This document shows positions 60,019-64,000 of a DNA stretch of 64,000 bases, in pieces. The stretch lies in NCBI RefSeq assembly GCF_000315625.1, contig NW_005434644.1:367841-431840 (forward strand), given 5' to 3'. The position numbers and the translations under genes were made by a program. The notes beneath the pieces are model-generated. The model was not told where the DNA came from. It searched no databases and was given only the letters and a program-made list of their open reading frames with translations. Position 1 is the stretch's first letter, and each line of letters starts with the position of its first letter. The DNA is from Guillardia theta CCMP2712 (taxonomy: Eukaryota > Cryptophyceae > Pyrenomonadales > Geminigeraceae).

Positions 60019-63000
60019 ATGTCGATGCGGGCAGATAGCGAGGTGTCTTCTCGAGAAACGTCTCCGTCATCGGAGAATGCTTCCAAGACGGGGAAAAAGA
60101 TCCTCTTTCTCACCAATCGGATCGGCTCTTACAACGGTTCGTCAGCCAGCGGCAGTGCAATGCGAGAAAAGTTGTTTGCAGTACTCTCCCAGGAAGGGTA
60201 CGACATGAAGGTCTTTGCTGCCGGGACGAGTGACAAGGCGGACGTTGAGATCACAGACTATAGCCCCATGCTCTTCCCCTCTTTGCGGACGCTCAAGGGG
60301 ATCTGGGACCTGGTCGCCGACTCAGATCTTTTGGTGATCTCTGGTAGCTACACGCCCTGTACATTGTTTGGCCTTGGAATGGCGAGGATGAAGGGGATCC
60401 GAAGCTTAGTCATCTTCACGACTGACAGTGATAAAGTTGCTCGCAAGTATTTCTCTGGGTTGAAGCTTCAGTGCTGCTGGTGGTTGTACAGCTTGTCGGA
60501 TCGGTTGACGGCAGCGCTGGCCATGAGGTCGTATGCCGTCAACTCTGAGTTCTGCAAGAAGCTGCACAAGACGCATGGCATAGCGACCAACGGGGTCATC
60601 GACCAGAGCGACTTGCACGTCCTCTGCAACTGCATCACCTACGACTCCTCTGAGGAAATCTCTCGCTGCCGTGAGATGCTCTCTGGCGGGAAGCCGCACC
60701 TGCCCCTCTTGCTTTATGTCGGCCCGTGGACCACGGAGAGCAGGATCGAGCTGCTGGCCATGAATAGACCTCACGGAGTCGTGCTGGCGATCGTGGGGGA
60801 TGATGATGACTCGGCGTACTGCCAGCACGTGGAGGAGCTGCACGACCCGACTCACGGGATCGTTTGCCTGAGGGGTAAGGAGCTCTTCAACAGACGGAGG
60901 ATTCTTTACAAGGCTGCGGATCTCTTTGTTGCTGCCTCAACCGAAGAGAGGTGCGAGATCTTCGTGCGTGAATCTCTAGTCTGCGGCACCCCAGGTGAGA
61001 ATGGCGCTTGTGATGCTTTGAAGCTGCCTTCGCTGACACTTAGTGCTAGTTGTTGTCCAATCGTCGAGTGCCTGCTTCAACCAGGTCGACTGCGGCCTAC
61101 AGGGATTTCTTGTTGAATGGTCGAACGTGAAGGATGTGGAGTCTTCCATCAAGAAGGCTCTGAACTTCACGCACAAAGTGACCCCTAACGACTCCCAGGG
61201 GTCCCAAGGGATCGAAATCATTCACGAGATTCTTGAGAGTCCGAGGCCCAACTCCCTTCCAAGAAATTTTTCGCAGATGTGGATGACGTTCAGCTGGTCG
61301 CTGAGGGTCCCATTTCTTGTGTTGCTCACTGCCCTGTACATGATCTTTCCCTCCATGTGGCCTCGGGCGTCTCGGAGTGACGACTGTGAGATGGATCGGC
61401 TACAGGAACCGACCGGTGACGATGGTCTCGGGTTTGAAGCTGCAATGGATGTGAAAGATAGGAAACCACATTCTCTGGGAGAGAGATACGGCCTGGTGCT
61501 GATCAGCAGCTTGTTCCTGATGGTCGGTTTCCTCCTGTCGCTGACGATCATCGTGTTTGCGGTTGGTTATTTCAGTGGAAACACTTTGCTCGCAAACTTG
61601 CAGACTCCTTCACTAGGGGATATGTATCCTCCTCGCCACGATCGTACCTTGATCGGACAGCAAGGAATGTCGCTATCCTATCATAGCAAGCTCCAAATCA
61701 ACGAGCCGAACGACAGCCTCTCTTACAAGGAGGATGCAGAGGAGCGCGGGACCGATGAAAGGAGAGCTCGCTCTTGGAACCTGTCGTTTATCGCTCCCTC
61801 CAATGCTCAACAACTTTTCTTGGGAGGAGTTGACCTCTACGTCCTACTGGGGGCCCTTGTATGTGGTTATCTGTGCGGTAGATGGAGGAGGAAGGTGGAG
61901 AAGCAAGTGTGCTACGTCAAGGATGAGAGTCACCTGGAGGGAAAGTGCCCATGGGAACTGATGCGCGCTTCAGGGGAGGACAGGAGAATCTGGATCTTTG
62001 ACACGACTCTGAGAGATGGAGGACAGACAATGGGGATCGACTTCTCGTGCTCTGACAAGCGAGAGCTTTCCCGGGCCCTCGACGAGTTTGGCGTCGACTA
62101 CATCGAAGCAGGCTGGCCAGGGGCAAACCCAACGGACGATGCTTTCTTTGCGGACCCGCCAGAGCTGGGCTCAGCCAAGCTGGTGGCATTTGGGATGACG
62201 AGGAGGAAGGGGGTGTCTGCGAAGGAGGACGGGGTTCTGCAGTCGGTGATCAAGGGGAAGTCGCACGCGGTCTGCTTGTTCGGGAAGACTTGGGACTTTC
62301 ACGTTCAGGAAGCGCTCAAGGTGAGCTTGGAGGAGAACCTCAACATGATCAGAGAATCGATTGCGGCAGTGAGAGAGGAGGGGAAGGAAGCCATGTTCGA
62401 CTGCGAGCACTTCTTCGATGGCTTCAAGGCCAACCCAACCTACGCGGTTGCGTGCGCGCGAGCTGCATGGGAGGCAGGAGCGAGCTGGGTGGTCCTGTGC
62501 GACACCAATGGGGGCAGCATGCCAGAGGAAGTTTATCAGATCGTCCTGCAGGTCAAGGAGGAGGTAGAGGGGGTGCGGCTGGGGATCCACTGCCATAACG
62601 ACTGCGGGCTGGCAGTCGCCAACTCGCTGGCGGCAGTCGCAGGAGGAGCGCGGCAGGTGCAGGGGACGATCAACGGGATCGGAGAGAGATGCGGGAACGC
62701 GGACCTGGTGACAGTGATGGCGAACCTGATGCTCAAGTTCGACTTCGAGACCGGGGTGGAGAGGTCAAGGATGAAGGAACTGCGGAAGATCTCGAGGCTC
62801 CTTGACGAGAGGCTGAGCAGGGAGCCGAGCAGGCAGGCGCCCTACGTCGGAGTCGCGGCCTTCGCGCACAAGGGAGGGGTGCACGCGTCAGCAGCGGAGA
62901 AGGACCCGCGCACGTACGAGCATGTGTCGCCGGAGCTGGTGGGGAACGAGAGGATCTTCGTGGTGTCGAACCAGGCGGGTCGAGCCAGCATGATGGCGAG

Positions 63001-63535
63001 GCTGAGGGAGCTGGGGATAGAGGTGGAGGCAGGGAGCAAGGTGGTGGACGTGCTGATCAAGGAGGTGAAGGACAAGGAGTTCAGGGGATGGACGTTCGAC
63101 ACGGCGGAAGCGAGCTTCGAGGTGCTTGCGAGGAAGAGGCTCGGCCTCCTCCCCGAGCTCTTCGACCTCCTCAGTTACCGTCTGCATGAGAGCCGGGAGG
63201 AAGAGGGAGAATCGCTCGTCTCAGTCTCCGTCGCGCTCCTGGTGGCGGGAGAGAGGAGGAGCGCGAGCGGCTGCGGACGAGACTCTCTCCTAGCCCTCGA
63301 GAAAGCGATGCTGGAGGCTCTCAGACAAGACTTTGCCCTGCTCCTCGAGGGCTTGTGCGTGACCGACGTGCGTGTGCGGCTCAGGCAGCAGGGGGGCGGG
63401 AAGGAGGAGGAGGTTCGCGTGTCGCTGTGCTGCCATGGCAGAAGGGGGCCGTCCAGGACCATTGGGGTGTCGCACAACTCGAGCTCGGCCTTCCTGGCCG
63501 CGTTGGAGGACGCGATCAAGTGGCAGCTGCTCTAA
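60019..63535 (+). CDS. Glycosyltransferase / transmembrane / citramalate synthase fusion
   Basis: Two exons (60019-60994, 61044-63535; 49-nt intron) join to 1155 residues. Residues ~20-380 are a GT4-like glycosyltransferase: KKILFLTNRIGSYNG, LYVGPWTTESRIELL, VVLAIVGDDDD, YKAADLFVAASTEERCEIFV and CGTPVLVVVQSSS. Three hydrophobic segments follow, at about 414-431, 476-502 and 590-604. Residues ~640-1155 are a full (R)-citramalate synthase, which makes citramalate from pyruvate and acetyl-CoA for isoleucine synthesis. Visible motifs are WIFDTTLRDGGQTMG, EAGWPGANPTDDAFF, metal-binding GIHCHNDCGLAVANSLAAV, NGIGERCGNADL and a LeuA-type regulatory C terminus. There is no stop between the parts. An internal Met at 61961 could start a separate CimA, but that would lack any targeting peptide. 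The gene is followed by AATAAA. Confidence 0.85.
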
Positions 63536-63561
63536 GAGGGAGGGAGGAGATGGATTGTTTG

Positions 63562-63567
63562 AATAAA
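63562..63567 (+). terminator. AATAAA poly(A) signal of the fusion gene
   Basis: AATAAA lies 26 nt after the stop, followed by TG. Confidence 0.6.
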
Positions 63568-63579
63568 TGTTATTCGAGG

Positions 63580-64000
63580 TCAAAAAATGTCTTCGTCTTG
63601 AATGCTGAGGAAGTTTTCGCCTGCTTTCCCTTTCCCTTTTCCTGTGAAGCCTCCTCTGCTTCTTCTCCATCTCCTTCCTCTTCCCCTTCCTTTTCGTCCT
63701 CTGCTCTTCTCCTCATAGGTCATCTCATCAGCTTGTAACATGTCCTCGATATTGTCCGCGTTCCTGTCCCAATCTTTTCGCATCTGTGACCACAGTGAAC
63801 TCTTCTCCTTCCCCGTCCTCCTCCGCCGATCGACTTCCACTCCTCCTCCTCCTCCTTCTCCTCCTCCTCCTCCTCCTCCTCCTCCTCCTCCTCCTCCTCC
63901 TCCTCCTCCTCCTCCTCCTCCTCCTCCTCCTCCTCCTCCTCCTCCTCCTCCTCCTCCTCCTCCTCCTCCTCCTCCTCCTCCTCCTCCTCCTCTCTTGGCC
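63580..64000 (-). CDS. C-terminal part of a charged protein (5' end outside window)
   Basis: Minus-strand frame ending at 63580 with residues SSLWSQMRKDWDRNADNIED, MLQADEMTYEEKSRGRKGRG and GENFLSIQDEDIF. Upstream it runs into a GGA-type microsatellite reading poly-Gly (poly-Glu in another phase). The acidic helix and basic Gly-rich tail look protein-like, but the exon start and family are unknown. Confidence 0.4.
   Translation of the reverse strand, partial: AKRGGGGGGGGGGGGGGGGGGGGGGGGGGGGGGGGGGGGGGGGGGGGEGGGGGVEVDRRRRTGKEKSSLWSQMRKDWDRNADNIEDMLQADEMTYEEKSRGRKGRGRGRRWRRSRGGFTGKGKGKAGENFLSIQDEDIF
63841..63992. repeat. (CCT)n microsatellite
   Basis: About 50 CCT triplets with one TTC interruption, running almost to the window edge. 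Confidence 0.95.

Overview
This window is nuclear DNA of a eukaryote with complex plastids, most likely a cryptophyte close to Guillardia theta. That placement is an inference. It rests on very short spliceosomal introns (mostly 45-54 nt, often with CTGAC or CTAAC close to the 3' AG), one nuclear gene with a bipartite signal-plus-transit plastid presequence (SASA then Tyr), AATAAA poly(A) signals, and many microsatellites and GC-rich repeat islands. Gene models below were spliced by eye. CCT-gamma (16 exons), the EF-hand/PH gene, the Sec14 gene, the HEAT gene and the glycosyltransferase/citramalate synthase gene all close to whole codons when joined.

Layout. 1-0.83 kb: 3' part of a PDZ/coiled-coil gene (-). 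3.3-6.0 kb: chaperonin subunit CCT-gamma (+). 7.5-9.2 kb: two convergent paralogues with a PAS-like domain. 10.0-11.6 kb: a short, very young LTR retroelement without protein genes. 12.5-16.4 kb: EF-hand/PH protein (+). 16.8-19.6 kb: secreted HtrL/YibB-like glycosyltransferase with a C-terminal methyltransferase-like region (-). 20.1-21.4 kb: Sec14 domain protein with signal peptide (+). 22.66-22.76 kb: 100-N assembly gap. 23.1-26.0 kb: EF-hand/LRR protein (+). 26.1-26.9 kb: ankyrin protein with an acylation-type N terminus (-).

28.9-39.9 kb is a lineage-specific duplication zone. It holds five copies of a small gene family (CxxC...CxxC cluster, psq/CENP-B-type helix-turn-helix, AT-hook-like tail) in both orientations, interleaved with two other duplicated blocks, here called B and C. 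One copy is a chimera with a coiled coil.

40-48 kb is mostly repeats. It contains a tiny gene for a 56-residue helical-repeat protein with its own TATA box, and a 2.6 kb AT-rich segment bounded by 28-bp inverted repeats. 48.7-50.1 kb: plastid-targeted HEAT-repeat protein (+). 50.5-54.7 kb: secreted GT37-like fucosyltransferase (-). 55.8-58.8 kb: AGFG-type ArfGAP with a Met-Gly repeat (+). 60.0-63.5 kb: a glycosyltransferase, membrane helices and a complete citramalate synthase in one reading frame, the most unusual gene here. A minus-strand gene runs off the right edge.

Functional themes are the secretory and endomembrane system (two secreted glycosyltransferases sharing a beta-rich module, Sec14, ArfGAP), calcium and signalling proteins (two EF-hand genes, PAS-like pair, ankyrin), and lineage-specific repeat expansion. 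No operon logic applies. Neighbouring genes appear independent apart from the paralogous pair and the duplicated family.
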